Under the pieces are notes generated by a model. It was not told where the DNA came from. It saw nothing but the letters and a program-made list of their open reading frames with translations, and did no database searches. A DNA stretch of 64,000 nt, taken from Mesotoga prima MesG1.Ag.4.2 (GTDB lineage: Bacteria > Thermotogota > Thermotogae > Petrotogales > Kosmotogaceae). The stretch covers positions 434,001 through 498,000 of the forward strand of contig NC_017934.1 in assembly GCF_000147715.2 (NCBI RefSeq), given 5' to 3'. Made by a program: the position numbers and the translations under genes. Below are positions 36,142-44,513 of this stretch, in pieces; the first letter of the stretch is position 1, and the number at the start of each line of letters is the position of its first letter.

Positions 36142-36523
36142 CTTTCTTCTGCCTCGCTTTCCTAAAGTAATTATGTTCTTCAGTCAGTTCAATGAGGAGT
36201 TCATTCATTCTCCAACTGAGATTTGATTCAGTTGTGGTGGCAAAGACCCACTCTCTTCCAGTATAATGACGGATTGTATCGATCGCGTTTCCCAAAGACT
36301 CATCGCTAAAGCCATCAAATACTGCATAGCATAAGCCATCTTCTCCGTTGCCTGTCTTCTCTTTCCGAACCCCTTCCCCATTTTCCAGTATCTCTCCGAT
36401 TATCTCGTTTTCTTGCCCCTTGCAGTCGATTAACGAGACGTCGGCGAATAAGTCTAGGAGTCTTTCAAAAGCTGACCTATCACAATAAAGGAGAATCGAA
36501 CGTTTGTGTCCTGCTTCACTCAT
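36134..36523 (-). CDS. DUF3783-family protein
   Basis: 129 residues. The C-terminal half, VFDGFSDESLGNAIDTIR followed by TTTESNLSWRMNELLIELTEEHNYF, matches the pattern of DUF3783 proteins (a small alpha-beta domain ending in W-x-x-x-E/N-L-L-x-E-L-x-x-E-H). No function is known. It has GAGGTGA ahead of its ATG and precedes a GNAT gene. A palindrome lies in its promoter. Confidence 0.62.
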   Translation of the reverse strand: MSEAGHKRSILLYCDRSAFERLLDLFADVSLIDCKGQENEIIGEILENGEGVRKEKTGNGEDGLCYAVFDGFSDESLGNAIDTIRHYTGREWVFATTTESNLSWRMNELLIELTEEHNYFRKARQKKVE

Positions 36524-36549
36524 TCAATCACCTCAACACAATTTTAGCA

Positions 36550-36566
36550 TAGCGTTATCAACGCTA
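36550..36566. promoter_or_regulatory. operator-like palindrome beside the DUF3783 promoter
   Basis: TAGCGTT-ATC-AACGCTA is an exact 7-base inverted repeat with a 3-base spacer. It lies next to a minus-strand extended -10 (TGCTAAAAT, 36541-36549), so it could act as an operator. Confidence 0.5.
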
Positions 36567-36711
36567 AGCCAATAATCGGCAGGCAAGTCTTTTTCCCCAA
36601 AAGACGAATTAGCATTGAGATCGACACTGACAACGAAATCATAGGGATGGGAATTGGGGAGGCAACGGTTGCTACAACAGGTTATAATTAAGGGGGAGGG
36701 CAGATAAGATA

Positions 36712-37698
36712 ATGCATATTGGAAGATTTAGAGACGTCAGCATGAGAGTATTCTGGGGAGTTGTGGAAAGGGATCTTGTGACCCCTCTCGATATCAAAGC
36801 GGAATCCACGGGAGACTTTTTCCAAACTTTAGAAGGGATTCCGAATGTTATACAAAGCTTTGGCTTGACTGAGCGGATAAATCTCTCTGACTTATAGGTT
36901 CTCTCTCCGATTACTAGCCCTTGTAGAATCATTTGTCAAGGAAAGAATTATCTCGACCATCTCCTTGATACAGGAATAAGAAAAGAGGATAAGAAGTACA
37001 ATATGTTCTTCAACAAATCATCGGCTTCTGTTACCGGTCCAAACTCACCAATTGTGAGGCCAAAGGGAGTCCGCCTCCTCGACTATGAAGTTGAGCTCGG
37101 TTTGGTTATGAAGGCGTCTATAGATCGGCCTATCAATGTTGAGTTTTCTCATATGCATGAGTACATCGGAGGAATTGTAATAGGCAACGATATTTCGGCG
37201 AGAGACATTCAGTTACCTCAATCTCAGTTCTTCAAGGGCAAAAGCTATCGATCATTCTGCCCGCTTGGACCCTTTATCTTTCTAATTGGCAGAGATGAAA
37301 TGAAGTATCTGGAGAGTTTAACGGTTGAGCTTAAAGTAAATGGAGTGACAAAACAGAGAGCTTCAACTTCGAACATGATCTACAAACCATGGGAAACACT
37401 GTCGGAACTGAGCGAATTTTCCGATCTCGAGGCCGGAGACGTTATACTTACGGGTACACCAAAGGGAACGGCTCTTAGTCAAAAAAAAGGCTTGCGTACT
37501 TGGCTCAGAAGATTACTTGGCGAATCAAAAAGATGGGAGATTTTCATCAGAGAACAGGAGAAAAGTGGAAGATACCTGGCAAATGGAGACGTAATAGAAT
37601 CCAGGATATTCTCTTCAGATGGCAGGATAGACCTCGGTGTTCAAAGAAACAGAGTTGTTTATGAGGAGGGAAATGATCATGATAGGAATTATCTGTGA
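36712..37698 (+). pseudogene. fumarylacetoacetate hydrolase (FAH) family gene interrupted by an in-frame TAG
   Basis: The frame is continuous from ATG at 36712 (GGGGGAGGG about 12 bases upstream) to 37698 except for a single TAG at 36895-36897, codon 62. The TAG falls in the linker between the N-terminal strand region (ending NLSDL) and the FAH core, which resumes VLSPITSPCRIICQGKNYLDH. Downstream are the metal and active-site blocks DYEVELGLVM, GNDISARD, GPF, ILTGTPKGTA, so the core is intact. The conventional reading would restart at the ATG at 37003 and lose about 35 residues of the core's N-terminus. The gene overlaps degV by 20 bases. It may be a recent nonsense mutation, a base error, or a read-through codon. 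Confidence 0.8.
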
Positions 37699-38539
37699 CT
37701 CAGTAGTAGATCTTCCTGTGGAATTGGCTGAAAGAGATGATGTTTACGTCGTCCCTATTATGGTAGTCCTCGGTGAAAAATCCTACCGTGAAGGTGTCGA
37801 GATAAGCAAATCGGAAATCGCCGATTATCTGGACTACAACTTTGCCAGGACTTCACTGCCAAGCCCGGCAGACGTAACGGAAGCCTTCGAAACAATGTAT
37901 TCAAAAGGTTATGATGAGCTGCTTGTGGTGAACCTCTCCAGCGGTCTGAGTGGTACTTATAACCTTTTCAAGACGATTGGTGAACAGTTTGTCAGCGAAC
38001 ATCACTCGGTTAAAGTTGAGTCAATTGATTCTCTCTCCCTTTCAGGTGGCATTGCGATGCTGGTTCACAAGGCGATAAGAATGAAGGAAAGAGGGGATTC
38101 ACTTAGGGTGATTGCCTCAGACCTTAGAAGCAGAGCTGGAATAAAAAACATCGTCTATTTCGTTTTACCGACACTGAAGTATCTGAAACAAAGCGGTAGA
38201 ATTGGTAAACTTCAAGGATCGGTTGGGGAAATTCTCGATGTAAAGCCGATAGGGACAATTAACAGTGGTGGGATTTTTATTCTTTCAGGTAGGGCACGAG
38301 GCATGAAAAAAGCAGTGGAAAAGATGGTGGATCGCTTGATTGTTGCTGTTAAAGGGAAAAGAGTTCTATGCCTAGCTCTTTATCATTCTGGAAACGATAG
38401 CGATACTCTCGCGCTCGTTGAATGGGCTAAGAGAAAAATCATTTCTCTATCTGAAACACTTCTTACCGGAGAGCTGTCTTCGGCAATACTGGTCCATGGT
38501 GGTAGAGGGATCATAGGCGTTGGTGCGCTGATTGCTTGA
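37679..38539 (+). CDS. DegV-family fatty-acid-binding protein
   Basis: 286 residues. The ATG at 37679 (MIGIICDSVVDLP) is preferred because GAGGAGGG then sits eight bases away; another ATG two codons earlier is too close to it. SLPSPADVTEAFE, VVNLSSGLSGTYN, GRIGKLQGSVGEILDVKPI are DegV/FakB hallmarks. FakB proteins present fatty acids to a kinase; no FakA is seen here. It overlaps the FAH gene, so the two are probably co-transcribed. Confidence 0.9.
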   Translation: MIGIICDSVVDLPVELAERDDVYVVPIMVVLGEKSYREGVEISKSEIADYLDYNFARTSLPSPADVTEAFETMYSKGYDELLVVNLSSGLSGTYNLFKTIGEQFVSEHHSVKVESIDSLSLSGGIAMLVHKAIRMKERGDSLRVIASDLRSRAGIKNIVYFVLPTLKYLKQSGRIGKLQGSVGEILDVKPIGTINSGGIFILSGRARGMKKAVEKMVDRLIVAVKGKRVLCLALYHSGNDSDTLALVEWAKRKIISLSETLLTGELSSAILVHGGRGIIGVGALIA

Positions 38540-38761
38540 AAAGCGTTCCAACACAACGGTCGTTTCGAGAGGCCTGTTAGAACAAGATAGGTAAATAATA
38601 GCCAGAACTGGAACAGTTGATTTATGACAAGTAATACCGAGTAAACAGAACGTAAAAGCATGAATCAGGAGCAACAGCGTCTTCATCAGTAATAATCTTC
38701 AATAATCACTTCTCAAAGAATCAGACTCAGTGTACATAGACTTCGGTGTCATTAACGATTT

Positions 38762-38790
38762 TGTTATAATGGAAACGATTCCAAATCGTT
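38762..38790 (+). promoter_or_regulatory. LacI-family operators and extended -10 upstream of the trehalose operon
   Basis: TGTTATAAT (38762-38770) is an extended -10. It is followed by TGGAAACGATTCCA (38770-38783), a near-perfect LacI-type palindrome with central CG, which overlaps AACGATT-CCA-AATCGTT (38774-38790), a perfect inverted repeat. AACGATT also occurs at 38754-38760. A repressor bound here would block the start of its own operon. Confidence 0.8.
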
Positions 38791-38812
38791 GATAACTGGA
38801 GGGTGTATTCTC

Positions 38813-39802
38813 TTGAAAAAGCCCACAATAAAAGATGTAGCATCTCTTTCGGGCGTTGGAACCGGTACCGTTTCAAGAGTGCTTAATGGCGGTTCCGTTA
38901 AAGAAACGACAAGAATTAAAGTAATGAAAGCGATCGATAAGCTTGGGTACCAGCCAAATCAGGTGGCGAGAACACTTGCAGGGGGTAAGACCAAAAGGAT
39001 TCTCTTTCTCATGCCCGAGATCAGGACGGAATTTCACTGGAGAGTCATGAAGTCGTTTGATGAGTATCTGGACAAGATGAATTATGAGATGGTGATTTAC
39101 CCTGTTTTTTCCGATAAAAGGCTGAAGAAACTTAGAAGCGATCCGTCCCTTATTCAGAATATAGATGGTGCTGTTATTTGTACGATGAATATTGAGTTTT
39201 TATCTAGAAAGTATATAGATTTCGGAACCAATGTTGTTCTATTTGAATCACAATCCGATGAGTTTGACTGCGTCTATCTAGATAATGTTTTGGGTGGAAG
39301 AATGGCCGCTGAGTTACTTATTGAATGTGGTTCCACGGATTTGTTCGTCATCTCTTTCGATGAGGAAAACACCATTTTGGCAACTGAAAATTTCGAAAAG
39401 AGAATACTGGGGTTTACGAGTTATCTAAAAGAAAAAGGTTATGAGTTCAATGAGGAGAAACTTGTCTACACATCCTTCTTTTTTGAGACTGCGCATGAGA
39501 GAATCGCCTCGATTCTTTCTGAGTACGATAGACCGGGGATCTTTGCATTAGCAGATAATTTTGCCCTTGAAGTTTTGCAGATGGCATCTGCAATGAAGAA
39601 AATTCCGGGAAAGGACTTCTTTCTTGTAGGTTATGACAATCAGAGCTGGACTGAAAGGGCTGGGTTGACTACAATCGAGCAGCCAATGGAAGATATGGGT
39701 AGAAAAACGGCTGAGCTGATTATTCAGAAGATTGAGAATCCGGGTCAGTATGTTCAACCAGTAAAGTTTTTACCGAGTTTGAAACGAAGGAAGACGGCTT
39801 GA
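38813..39802 (+). CDS. LacI-family transcriptional regulator of the trehalose operon
   Basis: 329 residues. The TTG at 38813 (GGAGGG nine bases upstream) gives MKKPTIKDVASLSGVGTGTV, the LacI helix-turn-helix, with SRVLNGG next. The effector domain is a periplasmic-binding-protein-like fold typical of sugar sensors, ending with the usual TTIEQPMEDMGRKTAELI. It is the first gene of a lacI-malF-malG-malE-treT operon and likely represses it, with trehalose or a related sugar as inducer. Confidence 0.93.
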   Translation: MKKPTIKDVASLSGVGTGTVSRVLNGGSVKETTRIKVMKAIDKLGYQPNQVARTLAGGKTKRILFLMPEIRTEFHWRVMKSFDEYLDKMNYEMVIYPVFSDKRLKKLRSDPSLIQNIDGAVICTMNIEFLSRKYIDFGTNVVLFESQSDEFDCVYLDNVLGGRMAAELLIECGSTDLFVISFDEENTILATENFEKRILGFTSYLKEKGYEFNEEKLVYTSFFFETAHERIASILSEYDRPGIFALADNFALEVLQMASAMKKIPGKDFFLVGYDNQSWTERAGLTTIEQPMEDMGRKTAELIIQKIENPGQYVQPVKFLPSLKRRKTA

Positions 39803-39828
39803 CCTGAATCTATTTTCGAGGAGGAGTT

Positions 39829-40905
39829 ATGGCCAGGAAAGATAAGCTATCATTAGCGCAGAAGGAACAGAGAACCGCTTACAAATTGCTCATTCCCGCT
39901 TTGCTGATCTTAGCATTGGTGGCGTTCTACCCGTTGTTTCAGGTCTTCTATACGAGCTTCACAGATAAGGTTTTTGCGTCTGGAACAGATGAAGCACCAA
40001 AATTAATCGGATTTGAAAACTACAAGAGCCTACTGGGCTTGACTGTTATGGAGCTGCCGAAAGTCGTTGATGAAACAACGGGCGAAGCTTCAATTGATGA
40101 GGAGACTGGGAAACCAGTTTACGAAAGGGCAATTAGAGTCTTGCCTAGAAGTCCAGTAAGGTACAGAGAATGGTTTCAGTTCTCTCTTTTTGGGCGTCGT
40201 TATGTAGTGGGCGCGAGAGATCCGGAGTTTATGAAGGCAATCTCGAACACTCTTGTCTTTGCAGTAATCTCGGTCTTTCTCGAGACAGTTCTTGGTCTAG
40301 GGGTTGCGCTTGTTGTCAATAGCAACTTCAAAGGTAAAGGTATAATGAGAGCAACAATGCTTGTTCCATGGGCGGTAATCACTGTTGTATCTGCAAGGAT
40401 TTGGGAATGGATGCTCCAGCCGACCAGAGCCGGTCTCTTCAACGCTGTACTGAGTAAGTTGGGCTGGGGAGACGGAGACCTTTCATTTCTAAGTATGCCG
40501 GCTCTGCAGATGCCTACTCTCATTGCTGTTGACGTATGGAAGACGACACCATTCATGGCGCTCTTGATTCTTGCAGGTCTCCAGCTCATTCCTAGAGAGC
40601 TTTACGAGGCAGCAAGAGTAGATGGGGCTGGAAGGTTGAAGCAGTTCTTATCTGTCACTTTGCCTTTATTGAAACCCACGCTGGCTGTAGCACTGATTTT
40701 TAGAACTCTCGATGCTTTAAGAGTCTTTGACGTTTTTCAGGTTCTTATGGGAAACCGGATGTACTCTATGGCCTCCTACAACTATTATCAGCTTATTGGA
40801 AACAGGAACATGGGTCTTGCCTCGGCTATCGGTGTCATCATCTTCTTTCTCATAGGAATCTTTGCGGTTATCTACATGAGGCTTATGGGAGTTGATAAAG
40901 AATGA
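39829..40905 (+). CDS. trehalose/maltose-type ABC permease, MalF type
   Basis: 358 residues. MalF-type membrane segments frame a hydrophilic insert of about 85 residues (about 60-145) between the first and second helices, as in other trehalose/maltose MalF proteins of Thermotogota and Thermococcales. The EAA loop is EAARVDGAGRLKQFLSVTLP. SD GAGGAGGAG. Confidence 0.92.
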   Translation: MARKDKLSLAQKEQRTAYKLLIPALLILALVAFYPLFQVFYTSFTDKVFASGTDEAPKLIGFENYKSLLGLTVMELPKVVDETTGEASIDEETGKPVYERAIRVLPRSPVRYREWFQFSLFGRRYVVGARDPEFMKAISNTLVFAVISVFLETVLGLGVALVVNSNFKGKGIMRATMLVPWAVITVVSARIWEWMLQPTRAGLFNAVLSKLGWGDGDLSFLSMPALQMPTLIAVDVWKTTPFMALLILAGLQLIPRELYEAARVDGAGRLKQFLSVTLPLLKPTLAVALIFRTLDALRVFDVFQVLMGNRMYSMASYNYYQLIGNRNMGLASAIGVIIFFLIGIFAVIYMRLMGVDKE

Positions 40906-41768
40906 GGAAAAACAAACTGATCTGGCTCACCGGGAAGATCGCTTTCTGGATACTGGTGATATTCATATTCTTCTATATGCTTTTCCCATTTTACTGGGCG
41001 GTTAACTCGTCGCTAAAATCCGAAGCTCAACTTCAAATGACTCCAGCGACCTTTATTCCAGTCGATAGTGATGGAAGATTTGCTCCGACGCTTCAGAACT
41101 ATGTTGCCGTTTTCAACGACGGTACGTTTGTTAGAGCGTTGTGGAATAGTACAATAGTAGCTGGTTTGACAACGCTTCTTGCTTTGGGAGTCGGTTCCTT
41201 TGCAGCCTATGCGATGGGTAAACTTCGTTTCAAAGGCAAGAAGCTCACTCTTTATCTCATTCTTTCTCTCACGATGTTTCCTCAAATAACTGTCCTTTCA
41301 GGTTTGTATGCCGTTATTAATACCCTCAATCTGGGAGCAAGAGTAAGTCTGATTCTTTCTTATATGATATTTACCTTGCCATTCACAACCTGGGTCCTGA
41401 CTGCATTTTTCAAGGAACTCCCCACTGAGATAATGCAGTCTGCATGGGTAGACGGTGCAACGCCTTTCCAGACTTTCTATAAGATTTTGTTGCCTCTTAC
41501 AGCCCCTGCTCTTGTCACAGCCGGTCTTCTTGCCTTCATTGCTGCCTGGAACGAGTATATATTCGCCCTGACTTTCACGACTATCGCTCCGGAGGCAAGA
41601 ACCATTCCGGTAGCGATTTCCTTGTTCACTGGATCCGTTTCGAGGCAAGTCCCGTTTGGGGAGATCATGGCTGGCGCAGTGATTGTAACGATTCCTGTAG
41701 TGGTTCTTGTCTTCATTTTCCAGCGAAGGATAGTTCAAGGATTGACTGCGGGAGCAGTTAAAGGCTGA
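40902..41768 (+). CDS. trehalose/maltose-type ABC permease, MalG type
   Basis: 288 residues, six membrane segments, EAA-type loop IMQSAWVDGATPFQTFYKI, and a C-terminus GLTAGAVKG. It overlaps the MalF-type gene by four bases. No ATPase gene is present in the operon. Confidence 0.92.
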   Translation: MRKNKLIWLTGKIAFWILVIFIFFYMLFPFYWAVNSSLKSEAQLQMTPATFIPVDSDGRFAPTLQNYVAVFNDGTFVRALWNSTIVAGLTTLLALGVGSFAAYAMGKLRFKGKKLTLYLILSLTMFPQITVLSGLYAVINTLNLGARVSLILSYMIFTLPFTTWVLTAFFKELPTEIMQSAWVDGATPFQTFYKILLPLTAPALVTAGLLAFIAAWNEYIFALTFTTIAPEARTIPVAISLFTGSVSRQVPFGEIMAGAVIVTIPVVVLVFIFQRRIVQGLTAGAVKG

Positions 41769-41891
41769 CGAGTTTCCGAATTCTAGGAGAACGTGGTCTG
41801 AAAAAGTGGGAGGTGATCCAAAAGGTCTTTTAACTGAAAGGTTCTATGAAGAGTCGTTTTCTACGAGATCATTACAGAAGGAGGGTTTTTT

Positions 41892-43160
41892 ATGAAGAAA
41901 GTTCTATTGACACTTATGGTAGCGTTGTTTGCGTTGGTAGCTGTTTCCGAAACAGTTATTACAGTCGCCGCGGGCGCTGTTGGTCAAGAGCTTGAATTGA
42001 CCAAGAAGGCAGCGGAGATGTACATGGAGATTCATCCGGATGTCACGGTTAAGGTGCTTGACACACCTGATATGGTCCAGGATAGACTGGGACTGTACTT
42101 GCAGTTTCTTGAGGCGAAAAGCCCGGAAATCGATGTATACCAGGTGGATGTAATCTGGCCGGGCGATCTTGCACAGCATTTCGTGGATCTATATGAGCAC
42201 AATGCAGATAAAGTAGTATCTATGCACTTCCCGGCGATTATCGAAAATAACACCGTTGACGGAAAATTGGTAGCTATTCCGTGGTTTACAGATGCAGGGC
42301 TTCTCTATTACAGGACAGATCTTCTCGAGAAGTACGGGCTTAATCCACCGGCCACGTGGGACGAACTTGAAGAAGCGGCCAGGATAATTCAGGAGGGTGA
42401 AAGAAAGACGAACCCGGACTTCTGGGGATTTGTCTGGCAGGGTAATGCGTACGAAGGTTTAACATGTGATGCACTTGAGTGGTTGGCTTCAAATGATGCA
42501 GGAACAATCATCAGTTCCGACAAAAAAATCACAATTGCCAACTCAAATGCAGTCGAGATCCTCGAGAAGGTAGCAGGCTGGGTTGGGACTATCTCTCCGA
42601 GTGGGGTTCTTACATTTGCTGAGGAGGATGCCAGAGCAGTGTGGCAGGCAGGAAACGCTGCATTTATGAGAAATTGGCCATACGCTTACAGCCTTAGCAA
42701 AGGTGAAGACAGTGCCGTTGCGGGAAAGTTTGACGTTTCGCCTCTTCCGGCAGGCAAGAGCGGTAATGGAGCGGCTACACTCGGTGGATGGCAACTTTCG
42801 GTTAGCAAGTATAGCAAAAATCCGGAAGTCGCAGCTGATTTTGCACTCTTCATGGCCGGTTACGAAGTGCAGAAGATGAGAGCTGTAGAAGGTTCATTCA
42901 ATCCAACTATCCAGGCTCTTTACGCTGATTACGAAGTACTAAAGGCAAATCCGTTCTTCGGATCTCTGTATGACGTGTTTGTAAATGCTGTAGCAAGACC
43001 ATCAACGGCAACCGCTCCGCGGTATAATGAAGTATCTACCCTGTTCTTCAAGGCAGTTCACAGTATTCTCTCTGGTACTGCTGACGCCAGGAATGCTCTT
43101 GAAGAGCTTGCTCTCGATCTCGAAGATATGACAGGATTTGAGGTTGTTTGGGGATTCTAA
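41892..43160 (+). CDS. trehalose/maltose-type ABC substrate-binding protein
   Basis: 422 residues. A signal peptide (MKKVLLTLMVALFALVAVS) precedes a family 1 binding fold; VYQVDVIWPGDLAQHFVDL and IPWFTDAGLLYYRTDLLEKYGL are typical of trehalose/maltose-binding proteins. It follows the permeases by 123 bases, in which no gene is seen. A strong palindrome lies just after its stop. Operon context with treT suggests trehalose as substrate. Confidence 0.92.
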   Translation: MKKVLLTLMVALFALVAVSETVITVAAGAVGQELELTKKAAEMYMEIHPDVTVKVLDTPDMVQDRLGLYLQFLEAKSPEIDVYQVDVIWPGDLAQHFVDLYEHNADKVVSMHFPAIIENNTVDGKLVAIPWFTDAGLLYYRTDLLEKYGLNPPATWDELEEAARIIQEGERKTNPDFWGFVWQGNAYEGLTCDALEWLASNDAGTIISSDKKITIANSNAVEILEKVAGWVGTISPSGVLTFAEEDARAVWQAGNAAFMRNWPYAYSLSKGEDSAVAGKFDVSPLPAGKSGNGAATLGGWQLSVSKYSKNPEVAADFALFMAGYEVQKMRAVEGSFNPTIQALYADYEVLKANPFFGSLYDVFVNAVARPSTATAPRYNEVSTLFFKAVHSILSGTADARNALEELALDLEDMTGFEVVWGF

Positions 43161-43179
43161 AACCAAGTTACGATTATTC

Positions 43180-43201
43180 GCTGGCTCCATATGGAGCCAG
43201 C
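43180..43201 (+). terminator. stem-loop between malE-type gene and treT
   Basis: A perfect palindrome with arms GCTGGCTCCAT / ATGGAGCCAGC lies 20 bases after the binding-protein stop, without a T-run. It resembles the one at 10521 and is probably an mRNA stabiliser or partial terminator. Confidence 0.65.
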
Positions 43202-43235
43202 ATATCTTCAGTTCTAAGCGGAAGAAGGTGGAGAG

Positions 43236-44471
43236 ATGAGGAGTACACAGGTAAATAAGAAGCTACTGAAGGATTATCAGCCCTTCGTTGAGGAAGAAGT
43301 CATTGAAAGTATCATCGAGCTTTCAAGAGAGCTCAAGGGTCTCAGGGTTCTGCATGTAAACGCCACTTCCTTCGGTGGCGGAGTTGCGGAAATCCTTCAT
43401 ACACTGGTTCCGTTAATGAAGGATTGCGGACTGGAGGTTGACTGGAAAGTGATCGATGCTCCCCCACAGTTCTTCGACCTTACGAAAAGAATGCATAACG
43501 CTCTTCAAGGAAAGGAAGATTTCTTGTCAGAAGAAGATAAAAGACTCTTTGAAAAGGTAGCGAAAGACAATGCGGCTTACATCGGGATCGATGAATACGA
43601 TGTTGCGGTGTTGCATGATCCTCAACCGGTTGGGCTTCCTGCTTTTGCAAACTTTGGAAATTGCAAGCTTGTTTGGAGATGTCACATAGATACTTCTTCA
43701 CCCAACGAGGTTTTTTGGAATTACTTGAATACATTTTTGTCTTACTACGATGCGGGGATCTTCACTTTAAAAAGTTATGCCAAAGATGGAATTGCCATCG
43801 AAAAAATTTATGACATTCCACCATCAATCGATCCTTTGAGCAACAAGAACAGAATGCTATCTGAAGAGGAAATGAAGAAAGCTATGACGAAGCTCGGCCT
43901 TGTTTCTGGTAGGCCGGTTATAGCTCAAGTCTCGAGATTCGATCCATGGAAGGACCCAATGGGAGTTGTCGATGCCTATAGACAGCTGAAGAGGAAATTC
44001 CCGGATCTTCAGCTTCTCTTAATTGGATCTATGGCTTCAGATGACCCTGAGGGATGGAAGATTTACGAGGATCTCCTGAGATACATTGGAATGGACTATG
44101 ACGTAAAGGTTCTTTCAAACTTTCATGGCATTGGCGATATTGAAGTAAATGCTGCTCAAAGGATTAGTAAGGTAGTTCTTCAGAAATCACTTCGAGAGGG
44201 TTTTGCTTTGACTATGAGTGAAGCAATGTGGAAAAAGACACCGGTGATTGGTGGGAATGTGGGCGGAATACCCCTTCAGGTCCATCACGGTGTAAATGGA
44301 TATCTTGTTGAGAGTGTGGACGAAACCGTTGAATACACAGAAAGGATTCTTGAGAATCCTGATCTAGCTAAAGAGCTGGGTAGAAATGGATATGAAATAG
44401 TTAAGAAACATTTTCTCTGTACCAGGCACCTACTACAGTATCTCGAGCTTTTCCGCGATTTGACGAGATAG
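43236..44471 (+). CDS. treT: trehalose synthase (trehalose glycosyltransferring synthase, GT4)
   Basis: 411 residues. LRVLHVNATSFGGGVAEIL at the N-terminus is the glycine-rich donor/acceptor loop of TreT; WRCHIDTSSPNE and PVIAQVSRFDPWKDP are family blocks; KSLREGFALTMSEAMWKKTPVIGG is the GT4 E-x7-E motif. TreT reversibly forms trehalose from NDP-glucose and glucose. Next to a trehalose-type importer it probably acts in trehalose breakdown. Confidence 0.93.
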   Translation: MRSTQVNKKLLKDYQPFVEEEVIESIIELSRELKGLRVLHVNATSFGGGVAEILHTLVPLMKDCGLEVDWKVIDAPPQFFDLTKRMHNALQGKEDFLSEEDKRLFEKVAKDNAAYIGIDEYDVAVLHDPQPVGLPAFANFGNCKLVWRCHIDTSSPNEVFWNYLNTFLSYYDAGIFTLKSYAKDGIAIEKIYDIPPSIDPLSNKNRMLSEEEMKKAMTKLGLVSGRPVIAQVSRFDPWKDPMGVVDAYRQLKRKFPDLQLLLIGSMASDDPEGWKIYEDLLRYIGMDYDVKVLSNFHGIGDIEVNAAQRISKVVLQKSLREGFALTMSEAMWKKTPVIGGNVGGIPLQVHHGVNGYLVESVDETVEYTERILENPDLAKELGRNGYEIVKKHFLCTRHLLQYLELFRDLTR

Positions 44472-44478
44472 AGGAATT

Positions 44479-44507
44479 CCCGTCCTTGTGTTAAGGGACG
44501 GGGTTTC
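44479..44507. terminator. bidirectional terminator between treT and pfp
   Basis: CCCGTCCTT-GTGTT-AAGGGACGGG forms a strong stem with one bulged G, followed by GTTTCC. It lies 7 bases past the treT stop and 10 bases past the convergent pfp stop. Confidence 0.75.
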
Positions 44508-44513
44508 CGATTT

